From: Nocardioides acrostichi
GTDB taxonomy: Bacteria; Actinomycetota; Actinomycetes; Propionibacteriales; Nocardioidaceae
Direction: 5' to 3'
Length of the DNA stretch: 64,000 nt
Assembly (NCBI RefSeq): GCF_015319165.1
Contig: NZ_JADIVZ010000011.1
Span: 62,001-126,000 of the forward strand
Position 1 is the stretch's first letter. Each line of letters begins with the position of its first letter. A program made the position numbers and the translations under genes. Below the pieces are notes generated by a model, which searched no databases, had not been told where the DNA came from, and was given only the letters and a program-made list of their open reading frames with translations. Below are positions 19,163 to 27,809 of the stretch, piece by piece.

Positions 19163-20460
19163 TCGGCTCTGCTCCGGGGTCGCTGCTGCTGGCTGCCCTC
19201 TTGGTCGTGCTCGCCGGTGTCTTCTCCGCCGCCGACGCCGCGGTGGGCACCTTCTCGCGTGCCCGCGCCGTCGAGCTGGCCGACGAGGGCCGGGCCGGCG
19301 CCACGCGGCTGCTGCACCTGCTCGACGACGCCCCGCGCTACCTCAACACCGCGATGCTGCTGCGGATGGGCTGCGAGATCTCGGCCATCGTCATCGTCAC
19401 GCGGCAGGTGCAGCGCATCTACCACGGTGCGGGCTGGGCCAGCGCGCTCACGACGATCGGTGTGATGCTGCTGGTGTCGTTCGTGGTGATCGGCGTCGGC
19501 CCGCGCACGCTGGGCCGCCAGCACTCCGAGAACGTCGCCCTCTTCTCGGCTGCCCCGCTCTCGGTCATCACCCGGGTGCTCGGCCCGGTGCCGCGGCTGC
19601 TCATCCTGCTCGGCAACGCCATCACCCCGGGCAAGGGCTTCTCGGAGGGCCCGTTCTCCACCGAGACCGAGTTGCGCGAGCTGGTCGACCTGGCCGAGGC
19701 CTCCGAGCTGATCGAGGCCCAGGAGCGCAAGATGATCCACTCGGTCTTCGAGCTCGGCGACACCACGGCGCGTGAGGTGATGGTGCCGCGCAACGACGTC
19801 GTGTTCGTGGAGCGGCACAAGAACCTGCGCCAGACGCTCTCCCTCTTCTTGCGCAGCGGCTACTCGCGGCTGCCGGTGATCGAGGAGAACCTCGACCACG
19901 TGGTCGGCATCGCCTACCTCAAGGACATCGTGCGCCGCGACTTCGAGGATCCCGACGTCGAGTTCACCCAGCGCATCGAGTCCCTGATGCGCGAGCCCGT
20001 GTGGGTGCCGGAGTCCAAGCCGGTCGACGACCTGCTCAAGGAGATGCAGGCACGCCGCCAGCACGTGGCGATCGTCGTCGACGAGTACGGCGGCACGGCG
20101 GGACTCGTCACGATCGAGGACATCCTCGAGGAGATCGTCGGCGAGATCAGCGACGAGTACGACGGCGACGAGGTCGCCGTCGACGAGGTCGAACCCGGCG
20201 TCTTCCGGGTCTCGTCGCGCTACCCGGTCGACGACCTCGAGGACATCTTCGGCGACGATGTCGAGGAGGAGGACGTCGACTCCGTCGGCGGTCTGATGGC
20301 CAAGCACCTCGGCCTCGTGCCCATCCCCGGCAGCTCGGTCGAGGCGCACGGCCTGCGGTTCGTGGCTGCCTCCGTGGCGGGGCGGCGCAACAAGATCGAC
20401 ACCGTGCTCATCAGCCGGTCGGGACAGGCTCTCGACGACGACCACGAGGAGGACGAGTGA
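19159..20460 (+). CDS. CNNM/CorC-type hemolysin family protein (DUF21 plus CBS domains)
   Basis: A 433-residue membrane protein. The DUF21/CNNM transmembrane domain covers about residues 1-185 with four hydrophobic segments (SLLLAALLVVLAGVFSAADA, IGVMLLVSFVVIGVGPRTLG). Tandem CBS domains span about 205-340 (REVMVPRNDVVFV, YSRLPVIEENLDHVVGIAYL, HVAIVVDEYGGTAGLVTIED). A C-terminal CorC/HlyC transporter-associated domain covers about 350-430. Family members are implicated in magnesium or cobalt export and in Mg-ATP sensing through the CBS pair. The name hemolysin is historical. It overlaps ybeY and the deaminase-like gene by 4 bp on each side. Confidence 0.93.
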   Translation: MIGSAPGSLLLAALLVVLAGVFSAADAAVGTFSRARAVELADEGRAGATRLLHLLDDAPRYLNTAMLLRMGCEISAIVIVTRQVQRIYHGAGWASALTTIGVMLLVSFVVIGVGPRTLGRQHSENVALFSAAPLSVITRVLGPVPRLLILLGNAITPGKGFSEGPFSTETELRELVDLAEASELIEAQERKMIHSVFELGDTTAREVMVPRNDVVFVERHKNLRQTLSLFLRSGYSRLPVIEENLDHVVGIAYLKDIVRRDFEDPDVEFTQRIESLMREPVWVPESKPVDDLLKEMQARRQHVAIVVDEYGGTAGLVTIEDILEEIVGEISDEYDGDEVAVDEVEPGVFRVSSRYPVDDLEDIFGDDVEEEDVDSVGGLMAKHLGLVPIPGSSVEAHGLRFVAASVAGRRNKIDTVLISRSGQALDDDHEEDE

Positions 20461-20801
20461 GCGACCAGCTCTCCGCCGAGGACAAGAAGCTCGCGACCCT
20501 GGCCCGCGCCACCCGCGCCCGCACCGGCGCGGCCGAGGGTGCCGCCGTCCGCGACTCCGACGGTCGCACGTACGCCGCGGCCACCGTCGACCTGCCCTCG
20601 CTGCAGGTGAGCGCGCTCGGCGTCTGCGTGGCGATGGCCGTCGCCTCCGGCTCCGCCGGCCTCGAGGGCGCTGTGGTGCTCACCGACGCCGGCGCGGTGG
20701 CCGGCCCCGACCTCGACGCCGTCCGCGACTTCGGCGGAGCCGATATCCCGGTGCACCGCGGCGACCTGCGCGGCACCCTGGTCGAGACCGTCACCACCTG
20801 A
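20457..20801 (+). CDS. cytidine deaminase-like protein lacking zinc-site motifs
   Basis: A 114-residue protein in the position where many actinobacteria carry a gene annotated as cytidine deaminase between the CNNM protein and era. The chain fits a short cytidine-deaminase fold (ARTGAAEGAAVRDSDGRTYA, LPSLQVSALGVCVAMAVASG). However, the catalytic H/CxE and PCxxC zinc ligands are absent: the region expected to hold HAE reads SALGVCVAM. It is therefore probably not an active deaminase. GTG 20457 overlaps the upstream stop by 4 bp. A scaffold or regulatory role is only a guess. Confidence 0.7.
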   Translation: MSDQLSAEDKKLATLARATRARTGAAEGAAVRDSDGRTYAAATVDLPSLQVSALGVCVAMAVASGSAGLEGAVVLTDAGAVAGPDLDAVRDFGGADIPVHRGDLRGTLVETVTT

Positions 20802-20825
20802 GGCGGTACCGACGAGGAGGCCCGC

Positions 20826-21503
20826 ATGGAACGAGACCACCTGCTGGCCGCCGTCGACGCCGCGTTCGTCGTCACGGGCGCGGACACCCCGCCCTGGCCA
20901 GACCCGTGGCCCGACCGAGATGTCCCGGACGCGGCTTACTCGGTCGTGTCCGACCCCGCCAAGTGGCGCTACGCCGGCGCACGGGCCGCGGCGTGGTCGG
21001 CCACATTGGTCGAACTCGGGCTGGCCGTGCGTGCGGACGCCGACCCCGCGTCGCTCCGGCAGCGGCCGGGCATCCACGTCGACGCCGCGTCCTGGCTGAG
21101 GCCGACCCGGCCCGGTTGTGAGCCTCTCCTGGTGCGCGGCATCGAGGCGATCGACGGCCTGGCCACCTGCGTGGAGCTCGGTCTGGGGGATCCGGCCGAG
21201 GGCTACCTGGAGACCGACTGCCAGTGCGACGCGTGCGACTGGGGCTCGGCGTCGCTGGCGGAGATGATCGACGACGCGTTCGTCGACGTCGTGCTCGGCG
21301 ACGTGGTCGTGCTCGTCCACGGTGGGGCCCGGGCCGTATGCCGCCCCCGGCAGGAGACCGGGTTCGGCTGGACCCGCGGCCAGCCGCGCCACCCCGACTT
21401 CGAGACCTCGAGCGCCGACGCCGCAGCGGTCCTGAGCGGCCGCCCGGTCTCGACCGACTACGACCGGATCGTGCGTAGCCGTCCTTGGGCTGTGAATCCC
21501 TGA
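20826..21503 (+). CDS. conserved hypothetical protein (possibly DUF6226)
   Basis: A 225-residue soluble protein with no signal peptide or membrane segment. It contains DAAYSVVSDPAKWRYAGARA near residue 36, a cysteine cluster ETDCQCDACDWGSASLAE near 128-145 that may bind a metal, and VLVHGGARAVCRP. The overall look resembles the DUF6226 family of actinobacteria, but I am not certain. The ATG at 20826 has GGAGGCCCGC upstream (spacing about 5). It follows the deaminase-like gene by 24 bp and is probably read from the same transcript. Confidence 0.7.
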   Translation: MERDHLLAAVDAAFVVTGADTPPWPDPWPDRDVPDAAYSVVSDPAKWRYAGARAAAWSATLVELGLAVRADADPASLRQRPGIHVDAASWLRPTRPGCEPLLVRGIEAIDGLATCVELGLGDPAEGYLETDCQCDACDWGSASLAEMIDDAFVDVVLGDVVVLVHGGARAVCRPRQETGFGWTRGQPRHPDFETSSADAAAVLSGRPVSTDYDRIVRSRPWAVNP

Positions 21504-21610
21504 AGATTTCTGAGAAAAACCGAGATAAAGCCTGAGAATCTTCGGCGGTTTCGTGTTTCGCCCGTCGGGGTGAGTGGACTGAACCGGTGGTCTGGGTCAA
21601 CGATCCTGGG
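21504..21610. other. less GC-rich intergenic patch with inverted repeat
   Basis: This gap is visibly richer in A and T than its surroundings. GAAGATT (21502-21508) and AATCTTC (21537-21543) form a 7-bp stem with a 28-nt loop that begins inside the stop codon of the upstream gene. CTGAGAA-like words occur twice in the loop. It may be a weak terminator or a regulatory site for the permease. Confidence 0.35.
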
Positions 21611-23293
21611 ATGGCCACGACAACCACACGTCCCTCCGCGGCCGCCGGCGACGAGGGCCACGAGCTCAAGCGTCACGTCGGCATCGTCGGGCTCCTCTTC
21701 GCCAGCGTCGGCTCCATCATCGGGTCGGGATGGCTGTTCGGCGCCCTCAACGCCTCCCGCGAGGCCGGGCCCGCGGCGGTCATCTCGTGGGCGCTGGGCG
21801 GCGTCCTCATCCTCTTCCTCGCCCTGGTCTACGCCGAGCTCGGCACGATGTACCCGCTCAGTGGTGGCGTCGTGCGGTTCCCGCACATGTCGTTCGGCAA
21901 CTTCGCTTCGTTCACCGGCGGCTGGATCACCTGGATCGCCGTGGCCACCACGGCACCGATCGAGGTGGCGGCGGCACTCCAGTACGGCACCAAGTACGCG
22001 CCCTTCACCGAGGAGCACACGGTCAACGGCGAGACGGTGCACACGCTCACGGCCCTGGGCTACGGCGCGGCCGTGGTCTTGATGGGCGTGTTCGTCGTCA
22101 TCAACTACTTCGGCGTGCGCTGGTTCGCCCGTATCAACAACGTGCTGGTCGGCTGGAAGATCTTCATGATCGTGCTGGTCATCGGGGCCTTCCTCCTCAC
22201 CGCGTTCCACGGGCAGAACTTCACCGACGAGGGTTTCCGCCCCTACGGCTGGCACGGCGTGTTCACCGCCGTCGCGACCAGCGGCATCGTGTTCTCGTTC
22301 CTCGGCTTCCGGCAGGGGATCGAGCTGGCCGGCGAGACCGACAACCCCAAGCGCAACGTGCCCATCGCCGTGGTGGGGTCGGTGCTGATCACCGCGGTGC
22401 TCTACATCCTGCTCCAGATCGCGTTCATCGGCTCGCTCGACCCGTCCGTGCTCGCCAAGTCGGGTGAGTGGGGCAAGCTCAACTTCGCCAACGACTTCGG
22501 TCCTTTGGCCGCCGTCGCGACCGCGCTGGGTCTCGGCTGGCTGGCGGTGTTGCTCTACATCGACGCCATCATCTCGCCCGGAGACACCGGCCTCATCTAC
22601 ACCACCGTCACCAGCCGCATCACCTATGCCATGGCCCGCAACGGGAATGCCCCGAAGACCTTGGCCAAGACCAACGCCAAGGGCGTGCCGATGCTCGGTC
22701 TCGGTGTCGCGTTCGTGGTGGGCCTCGTCGCCTTCCTGCCGTTCCCGAGTTGGCAGCAACTGGTGGGGTTCATCACCTCGGCGACGGTGCTGTCCTTCGC
22801 CTCCGGCCCGCTCGTGCAGGTCGCGCTGCGGCGTCAGATGCCCGATGCCGAGCGACCCTTCCGCCTCCCCGGCGGACACGTCATCCCGTTCCTCGCCTTC
22901 TGGGGATCCAACCTCATCGTCTACTGGAGCGGCTGGACCGTCGTCTGGAAGCTCATGGTGGCCGTGCTGATCGGCTTCGCGCTGCTCGGCGTGTTCGCCC
23001 TGACGGGCGGCCTCAAGGGTCAGCGGCTGGACTTCAAGGCCGGCTCCTGGGTGCTGCCCTGGCTGGTGGGCCTCACGCTGGTCTCGTACTTCGGCAACTA
23101 CCCCGAGCCCAGCACGGGCAACCGGGTGGACCTCGGGTTCGTGTCGTCGATCCTGCTGCTGGGCCTCGTCTCGGCGGGCGTGTACGTGATGGCCTACTTC
23201 CTGCGGCTGCCGGACGAGCAGGCGCGCGGCTACATCGACGACGTGGTCTCCGAGGCCGCGGTCGAGGACGCCGAGCTCGGCTCGGGACACTGA
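21611..23293 (+). CDS. APC superfamily amino acid permease
   Basis: A 560-residue integral membrane protein with about twelve to fourteen helices. The first helix region HVGIVGLLFASVGSIIGSGW near residues 20-40 carries the APC motif (GSIIGSG), which forms part of the substrate site. A second family feature is the charged loop RQGIELAGETDNPKRNVPIA near 235-254. The protein should import or exchange an amino acid or amine with protons; the substrate is not evident. The length exceeds the usual 450-500 residues through extra C-terminal helices. ATG 21611 (MATTTTRPSAAAGDEG) is preferred over GTG 21587, which would add eight residues of no clear coding character. Confidence 0.88.
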   Translation: MATTTTRPSAAAGDEGHELKRHVGIVGLLFASVGSIIGSGWLFGALNASREAGPAAVISWALGGVLILFLALVYAELGTMYPLSGGVVRFPHMSFGNFASFTGGWITWIAVATTAPIEVAAALQYGTKYAPFTEEHTVNGETVHTLTALGYGAAVVLMGVFVVINYFGVRWFARINNVLVGWKIFMIVLVIGAFLLTAFHGQNFTDEGFRPYGWHGVFTAVATSGIVFSFLGFRQGIELAGETDNPKRNVPIAVVGSVLITAVLYILLQIAFIGSLDPSVLAKSGEWGKLNFANDFGPLAAVATALGLGWLAVLLYIDAIISPGDTGLIYTTVTSRITYAMARNGNAPKTLAKTNAKGVPMLGLGVAFVVGLVAFLPFPSWQQLVGFITSATVLSFASGPLVQVALRRQMPDAERPFRLPGGHVIPFLAFWGSNLIVYWSGWTVVWKLMVAVLIGFALLGVFALTGGLKGQRLDFKAGSWVLPWLVGLTLVSYFGNYPEPSTGNRVDLGFVSSILLLGLVSAGVYVMAYFLRLPDEQARGYIDDVVSEAAVEDAELGSGH

Positions 23294-23299
23294 TCCGCG

Positions 23300-23328
23300 C
23301 GTCGTCGGCGCCGTCGACGCCGACGACG
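23300..23328 (+). terminator. stem-loop after the permease gene
   Basis: CGTCGTCGGCG (23300-23310), a 7-nt loop, then CGCCGACGACG (23318-23328) is a perfect 11-bp GC-rich stem 6 bp after the permease stop. There is no T-run. It likely separates the permease from the fatty acid operon. Confidence 0.6.
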
Positions 23329-23399
23329 TCGCCGGGTGCCGGTGGCATCCCGGGGCTCGGGGGTGCCGCCGACGACGTGACGGAGGCGACAGGAGTAAC

Positions 23400-24761
23400 T
23401 TGACGAGAGTGACCACCTGGGCTTTACACGACGATGCCGTCGAGCGTCTGCGAGCCTCCTACGCCGCGATCCCCGCAGGGGCACCGGTGCGGCTCGCCAA
23501 GCGGACCTCGAACCTCTTCCGGCCGCGGGCGGACGCCGCTCGTACCGGGCTCGACGTCTCCGGTCTGGCGGGCGTGCTCGAGGTCGACTCCGAGGCCGGC
23601 ACCGCCCAGGTGCAGGGCATGTGCACGTATGAGGATCTCGTCGCCGCGACCCTGCCGCACGGGCTCATCCCGAAGGTCGTCCCGCAATTGCGCACCATCA
23701 CCCTCGGCGGGGCGGTCACCGGGTTGGGCATCGAGTCCACCAGCTTCCGCAACGGTCTGCCCCACGAGTCGGTGCTCGACATGGACGTCTTCACCGGCGC
23801 CGGCGAGGTCGTCACCACGCGGCCGGGAGAGGCGTTGTTCGACACCTTCCCGAACTCCTACGGCTCGCTCGGCTACGCCACCCGGCTGCGCATCGAACTC
23901 GAACGCGTGCCGGGGTTCGTCTCCCTGCGCCACGTGCGCTTCGACGACGCCGGCCTCCTGGCCAAGCAGATCGCGGCGATCACCGAGTCCGGCAGCTACG
24001 AGGGCCGGGTGGTCGACGGCCTCGACGGTGTGGCGTTCGCGCCCGGAGAGTACTACCTGACCCTGGCGACCTGGACCGACCAGGTCACGGAGTCGCCCTC
24101 GGACTACACCGGGCAGGGCGTCTACTACCGCTCGATCCAGCAGCGTGAGACCGACACGTTGAGCATGAACGACTACCTCTGGCGCTGGGACACCGACTGG
24201 TTCTGGTGCTCGGGGGCGTTCGGCGTCCAGAACCCCCTGGTGCGGCAGGTGTGGCCGCGGCGGTGGCGACGCTCCGACGTCTACCACCGGTTGGTCGGGC
24301 TCGACTCACGCTTCGGCATCGTCGACCGTCTGGACCGACGGGCCGGACGCCCGCAGCGCGAGCGGGTGGTGCAGGACGTCGAGGTGCCGGTCGAGCAGAC
24401 CGCCGCGTTCCTCGACTGGTTCGACGAGCACGTGGGCATGCGCCCGGTGTGGCTGTGCCCGCTGGTCGCGCAGCGCGATTGGCCGACCTACCCGCTCGCC
24501 TCCGGCGAGGTCTACGTGAACATCGGCTTCTGGGGCACGGTGCACGTCGGCCCCGAGGCGCCACGGGGCCCCACCAATCGGGCCATCGAGGAGCAGGTGC
24601 ACGCCCTGGGCGGGCACAAGTCGCTGTACTCCGAGGCCTTCTACGACCGCGACACCTTCGACCGGCTCTACGACGGCGCCCACCTGGCCGCCGTCAAGGC
24701 CGAGTTCGACCCCGACGACCGACTCACCTCTCTCTACGACAAGGCGGTGCGAGACCAATGA
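23400..24761 (+). CDS. tmsA: FAD-binding oxidoreductase, DHCR24-like; probable 10-methylene fatty acid reductase
   Basis: A 453-residue protein of the PCMH/FAD_binding_4 class. The FAD-binding part includes RLAKRTSNLFRPR near residues 28-40, GMCTYEDLVAATLPHGLIP near 72-90 and TLGGAVTGLGIESTSFRNGL near 100-119. This resembles 24-dehydrocholesterol reductase-type enzymes. Paired with the downstream CFA-type methyltransferase, it matches the tmsA-tmsB / bfaA-bfaB type loci that make 10-methyl branched (tuberculostearic-like) phospholipid acyl chains. TmsA reduces the methylene intermediate. The TTG start has AGGAG 4 nt upstream. The stop overlaps the methyltransferase ATG by 4 bp. Functional naming is by context. 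Confidence 0.8.
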   Translation: MTRVTTWALHDDAVERLRASYAAIPAGAPVRLAKRTSNLFRPRADAARTGLDVSGLAGVLEVDSEAGTAQVQGMCTYEDLVAATLPHGLIPKVVPQLRTITLGGAVTGLGIESTSFRNGLPHESVLDMDVFTGAGEVVTTRPGEALFDTFPNSYGSLGYATRLRIELERVPGFVSLRHVRFDDAGLLAKQIAAITESGSYEGRVVDGLDGVAFAPGEYYLTLATWTDQVTESPSDYTGQGVYYRSIQQRETDTLSMNDYLWRWDTDWFWCSGAFGVQNPLVRQVWPRRWRRSDVYHRLVGLDSRFGIVDRLDRRAGRPQRERVVQDVEVPVEQTAAFLDWFDEHVGMRPVWLCPLVAQRDWPTYPLASGEVYVNIGFWGTVHVGPEAPRGPTNRAIEEQVHALGGHKSLYSEAFYDRDTFDRLYDGAHLAAVKAEFDPDDRLTSLYDKAVRDQ

Positions 24762-26038
24762 GCACACTGGCCATCGGCGAGGCGATCGCCTCGCTCCTGC
24801 GCGACGGCCTGCCCGTGCGACTCGAGGCCTTCGACGGTTCCGTCGCCGGCCCCGACGACGCCGACATCCGACTCGAGTTGAAGAACGAACGCGGTCTGGC
24901 CTACCTCCTCACCGCACCCGGCGACCTCGGCATGGCCCGCGCCTACGTCTCCGGCGACCTGGTCGTGCACGGCGTGCACGAGGGCGATCCCTACGAGGCC
25001 ATGCGGCTGCTCCAGAACCACCTCCGGTTTCGTGCGCCCTCGCCGCTGGAGGCCGTGTCGCTGCTGCGCGGCCTCGCGTCGTCGGTCGGCCTCACCAACC
25101 TGTTGCCCGCACCGCCACCGCAGGAGGCGCTCCCGCGTTGGCGGCGCACCCTCGAGGGCGTGCGGCACTCGCTGACCCGCGACGCCGAGGCGATCCACCA
25201 CCACTACGACGTGTCGAACCGCTTCTACGAGCTCGTGCTGGGTCCGTCGATGGCCTACACCTGCGCGGTCTACCCGACCGGGGAGGCGTCGCTCGAGGAG
25301 GCTCAGGAGGAGAAGTTCGACCTGGTGTGCCGCAAGCTCGGCCTCCAGCCCGGTCAGCGGCTGCTCGACATCGGTTGCGGGTGGGGCGGCATGGTCCGGC
25401 ACGCGGCGAAGCACTACGGCGTGCAGGCGCTCGGCGTCACGCTCAGTCGCGAACAGGCGGCGTGGGCCAAGGAGGCCATCGACGCCGACGGCCTGGGCGA
25501 CCGCGCCGAGGTGCGCCACAGTGACTATCGAGACGTGCTCGAGAGCGACTTCGATGCCATCTCCTCGATCGGACTCACCGAGCACATCGGCGTCAAGCAG
25601 TACCCCGAGTACTTCGGCTGGCTGCACGACCACCTGCGTCCGCAGGGGAGGCTGCTCAACCACTGCATCACCCGGCACCACAACGAGGTCACCTCGACCG
25701 GCCAGTTCATCGACCGCTACGTCTTCCCTGACGGCGAGCTCACCGGCTCCGGCACCATCATCGCGGCGGCACAAGACGCCGGCCTCGAGGTCATGCACGA
25801 GGAGAACCTGCGCCGGCACTACGCCATGACCCTGCGCGACTGGTGCCGCAACCTGGTGGCGAACTGGGACGAGTGCGTCGCCGAGGTCGGCGTCGGCACG
25901 GCTCGGGTCTGGGGTCTGTACATGGCCGGGAGCCGGTTGGGTTTCGAGCGCAACGAGATCCAGCTCCATCAGGTGCTCGCGACACGCACCGAGGACGGTG
26001 TCGACGGCTTCGAATTGCGGCCACACTGGCGTCCGTGA
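24758..26038 (+). CDS. tmsB: SAM-dependent fatty acid methyltransferase (cyclopropane synthase family)
   Basis: This 426-residue protein is full length for the CFA synthase family. Residues 1-150 form the N-terminal lipid-binding region. IHHHYDVSNRFYELVLGPSM near 148-167 is the family signature. The SAM site is LLDIGCGWGG near 202-211, and ISSIGLTEHIGVKQY near 268-282 holds the conserved catalytic glutamate region. HCITRHHNEVTSTGQFIDRY follows. Such enzymes methylate double bonds of phospholipid-bound oleate; with the adjacent FAD reductase the product would be a 10-methyl chain rather than a cyclopropane. It overlaps both neighbours by 4 bp. Confidence 0.85.
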   Translation: MSTLAIGEAIASLLRDGLPVRLEAFDGSVAGPDDADIRLELKNERGLAYLLTAPGDLGMARAYVSGDLVVHGVHEGDPYEAMRLLQNHLRFRAPSPLEAVSLLRGLASSVGLTNLLPAPPPQEALPRWRRTLEGVRHSLTRDAEAIHHHYDVSNRFYELVLGPSMAYTCAVYPTGEASLEEAQEEKFDLVCRKLGLQPGQRLLDIGCGWGGMVRHAAKHYGVQALGVTLSREQAAWAKEAIDADGLGDRAEVRHSDYRDVLESDFDAISSIGLTEHIGVKQYPEYFGWLHDHLRPQGRLLNHCITRHHNEVTSTGQFIDRYVFPDGELTGSGTIIAAAQDAGLEVMHEENLRRHYAMTLRDWCRNLVANWDECVAEVGVGTARVWGLYMAGSRLGFERNEIQLHQVLATRTEDGVDGFELRPHWRP

Positions 26039-26844
26039 GCAACCGCCCCACCCAGCACACCGCTACGGTCCTGCGCCGCGAGCGGCTGAGCGACCACCTG
26101 CTCCGGCTCGTCCTCGGTGGCCCCGGCCTCGGCTGGTTCGGGTCCACGGGCGTGTGCGATGAGTGGGTCGGACTGGTCGTCCCCGGCCAGTTCCAGAGCC
26201 GGTACTACACGGTGCGCCGCTGGGACGCCGCGGCCCGCGAGCTCACCCTCGACGTCGTCGTCCACGACGAGGGCCTGGTCACCGAGTGGGCCCAACTGGA
26301 CGGCGAGCACTCACCGATCGGGCAGGAGGTCGTGGTCACCGATCCCAAGGGATCCTTCGGAGCCCCCGCCGACGCCGGCTGGCTGATGCTCGTCGGCGAC
26401 CTCACCGCCATGCCTGCGATGGCTCGCATCGCCGAGGCGAGCACGGTGCCCGTCTCGATCTGGGCCGAGGTGCCCGACGCCGAGCAGATGGCCGCCTACC
26501 TGCCCACGCACGCACAGGTCACCTGGCTCGCCCAACCCGGCGACGGGTTGTCGTCACTGGCCGATGTGGTGGGCGACCTGACCTGGCCCGAGGGCACGGG
26601 CTACTTCTGGATGGCGGGGGAGTCCTCGCAGATGCGGTCGATCCGCAAGCACCTGATGCGCGAGCGTCGGCTGCCTTCGACGCACTACGACGTGATGGGC
26701 TACTGGCGCGGGGGCGCCAAGCGCCAGCCCCGCGCCGTCGACCCCGGCCCCATCTACGCGGCGGGCAAGGCCGCCGGCAAGAGCGACGAAGAGATCTGGG
26801 CCGACTACGACGCGGCCCGCGACCAGCAGGAGCAACAACAGTGA
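26035..26844 (+). CDS. siderophore-interacting protein (SIP) family FAD/NAD(P)H reductase
   Basis: A 269-residue flavoprotein reductase. RYYTVRRWD near residues 58-66 is the FAD-binding RxYT/S-xR motif. DPKGSFGAP and WLMLVGDLTAMPAMARI near 103-135 form the nucleotide-binding lobe. WMAGESSQMRSIRKHL and the terminal YWRGGAKR are typical of SIP/ViuB proteins. Family members release iron from siderophores by reduction. Here the gene is coupled by 4-bp overlaps to tmsB and to era, and no siderophore genes are visible, so it might instead serve the fatty acid pathway. That alternative is inference. Confidence 0.85.
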   Translation: MSNRPTQHTATVLRRERLSDHLLRLVLGGPGLGWFGSTGVCDEWVGLVVPGQFQSRYYTVRRWDAAARELTLDVVVHDEGLVTEWAQLDGEHSPIGQEVVVTDPKGSFGAPADAGWLMLVGDLTAMPAMARIAEASTVPVSIWAEVPDAEQMAAYLPTHAQVTWLAQPGDGLSSLADVVGDLTWPEGTGYFWMAGESSQMRSIRKHLMRERRLPSTHYDVMGYWRGGAKRQPRAVDPGPIYAAGKAAGKSDEEIWADYDAARDQQEQQQ

Positions 26845-27806
26845 GCGATCTGCCACCCCCGGCGCCTCCGGTCTTCGCGACCGATGTCGATGCCGACCAC
26901 CGCAGCGGCTTCGTGTCGTTCGTCGGCAGGCCCAACGCCGGCAAGTCGACGCTCACCAACGCCCTCGTCGGCACCAAGGTCGCGATCACCAGCGACAAGC
27001 CGCAGACCACGCGCACCGTCGTCCGCGGCATCGTGCACCGTTCCGATGCCCAACTCGTGCTGGTCGACACTCCCGGCGTGCACCGGCCGCGCACGCTGCT
27101 CGGCGAGCGGCTCAACGACCTCGTCGCCGCGACCTGGGGCGAGGTCGACGTCGTGGCCGTGTGCTTCCCGGCCGACGAGAAGATCGGGCCCGGCGACCGG
27201 TTCATCGCCGCTGAGGTCGCCAAGCTCAAGCACACCGTGAAGGTCGCCGTGGCGACCAAGACCGACCTGGCGGGCCCCGAACGAATCGGTGAGCACCTGA
27301 TGGCGATCTCGGCGCTCGGGACCGACCTCGACATCGAGTGGGCCGAGATCGTGCCCGTGTCGGCGACCGCGGGTGACCAGGTCGGACTGCTCGCCGACCT
27401 GCTCGTGCCGCTGATGCCGCCCGGGCCGCCTCTCTACCCCGAGGGGGAGCTGACGGACTCGCCGGAGGAGGTGTTGGTAGCCGAGCTGATCCGCGAGGCC
27501 GCGCTCGACGGCGTCCGCGACGAGCTGCCGCATTCGATCGCCGTCCTCGTCGAGGAGATGGAGCTGCGCGAGGACCGTCCGGCCGACAAGCCCCTGCTCG
27601 ACGTGCACGCCATCCTCTTCGTGGAGCGGGACTCCCAGAAGGGCATCGTCATCGGCCGCAAGGGTGCCCGGCTGCGCCAGGTCGGCACGGCGGCGCGTCA
27701 GCAGATCCAGACCCTGCTCGGTACCCCGGTGCACCTCGACCTGCGGGTCAAGGTCGCGAAGGACTGGCAGCGTGACCCGCGCCAACTGCGCAAGCTGGGC
27801 TTCTGA
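26841..27806 (+). CDS. era: GTPase Era
   Basis: A 321-residue Era GTPase needed for 30S ribosome assembly. The G1 motif is GRPNAGKSTL near residue 29, the switch region SDKPQTTRTVVRG follows, and G3 is LVDTPGVHRPR near 76. G4 is ATKTDLAG near 140, and a type II KH domain for 16S rRNA binding has GIVIGRKGARLRQVG near 270-284. GTG 26841 overlaps the upstream stop by 4 bp. The usual actinobacterial neighbour cdd is 6 kb upstream here, because a permease and a lipid operon intervene. Confidence 0.97.
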   Translation: MSDLPPPAPPVFATDVDADHRSGFVSFVGRPNAGKSTLTNALVGTKVAITSDKPQTTRTVVRGIVHRSDAQLVLVDTPGVHRPRTLLGERLNDLVAATWGEVDVVAVCFPADEKIGPGDRFIAAEVAKLKHTVKVAVATKTDLAGPERIGEHLMAISALGTDLDIEWAEIVPVSATAGDQVGLLADLLVPLMPPGPPLYPEGELTDSPEEVLVAELIREAALDGVRDELPHSIAVLVEEMELREDRPADKPLLDVHAILFVERDSQKGIVIGRKGARLRQVGTAARQQIQTLLGTPVHLDLRVKVAKDWQRDPRQLRKLGF

Positions 27807-27809
27807 GGA

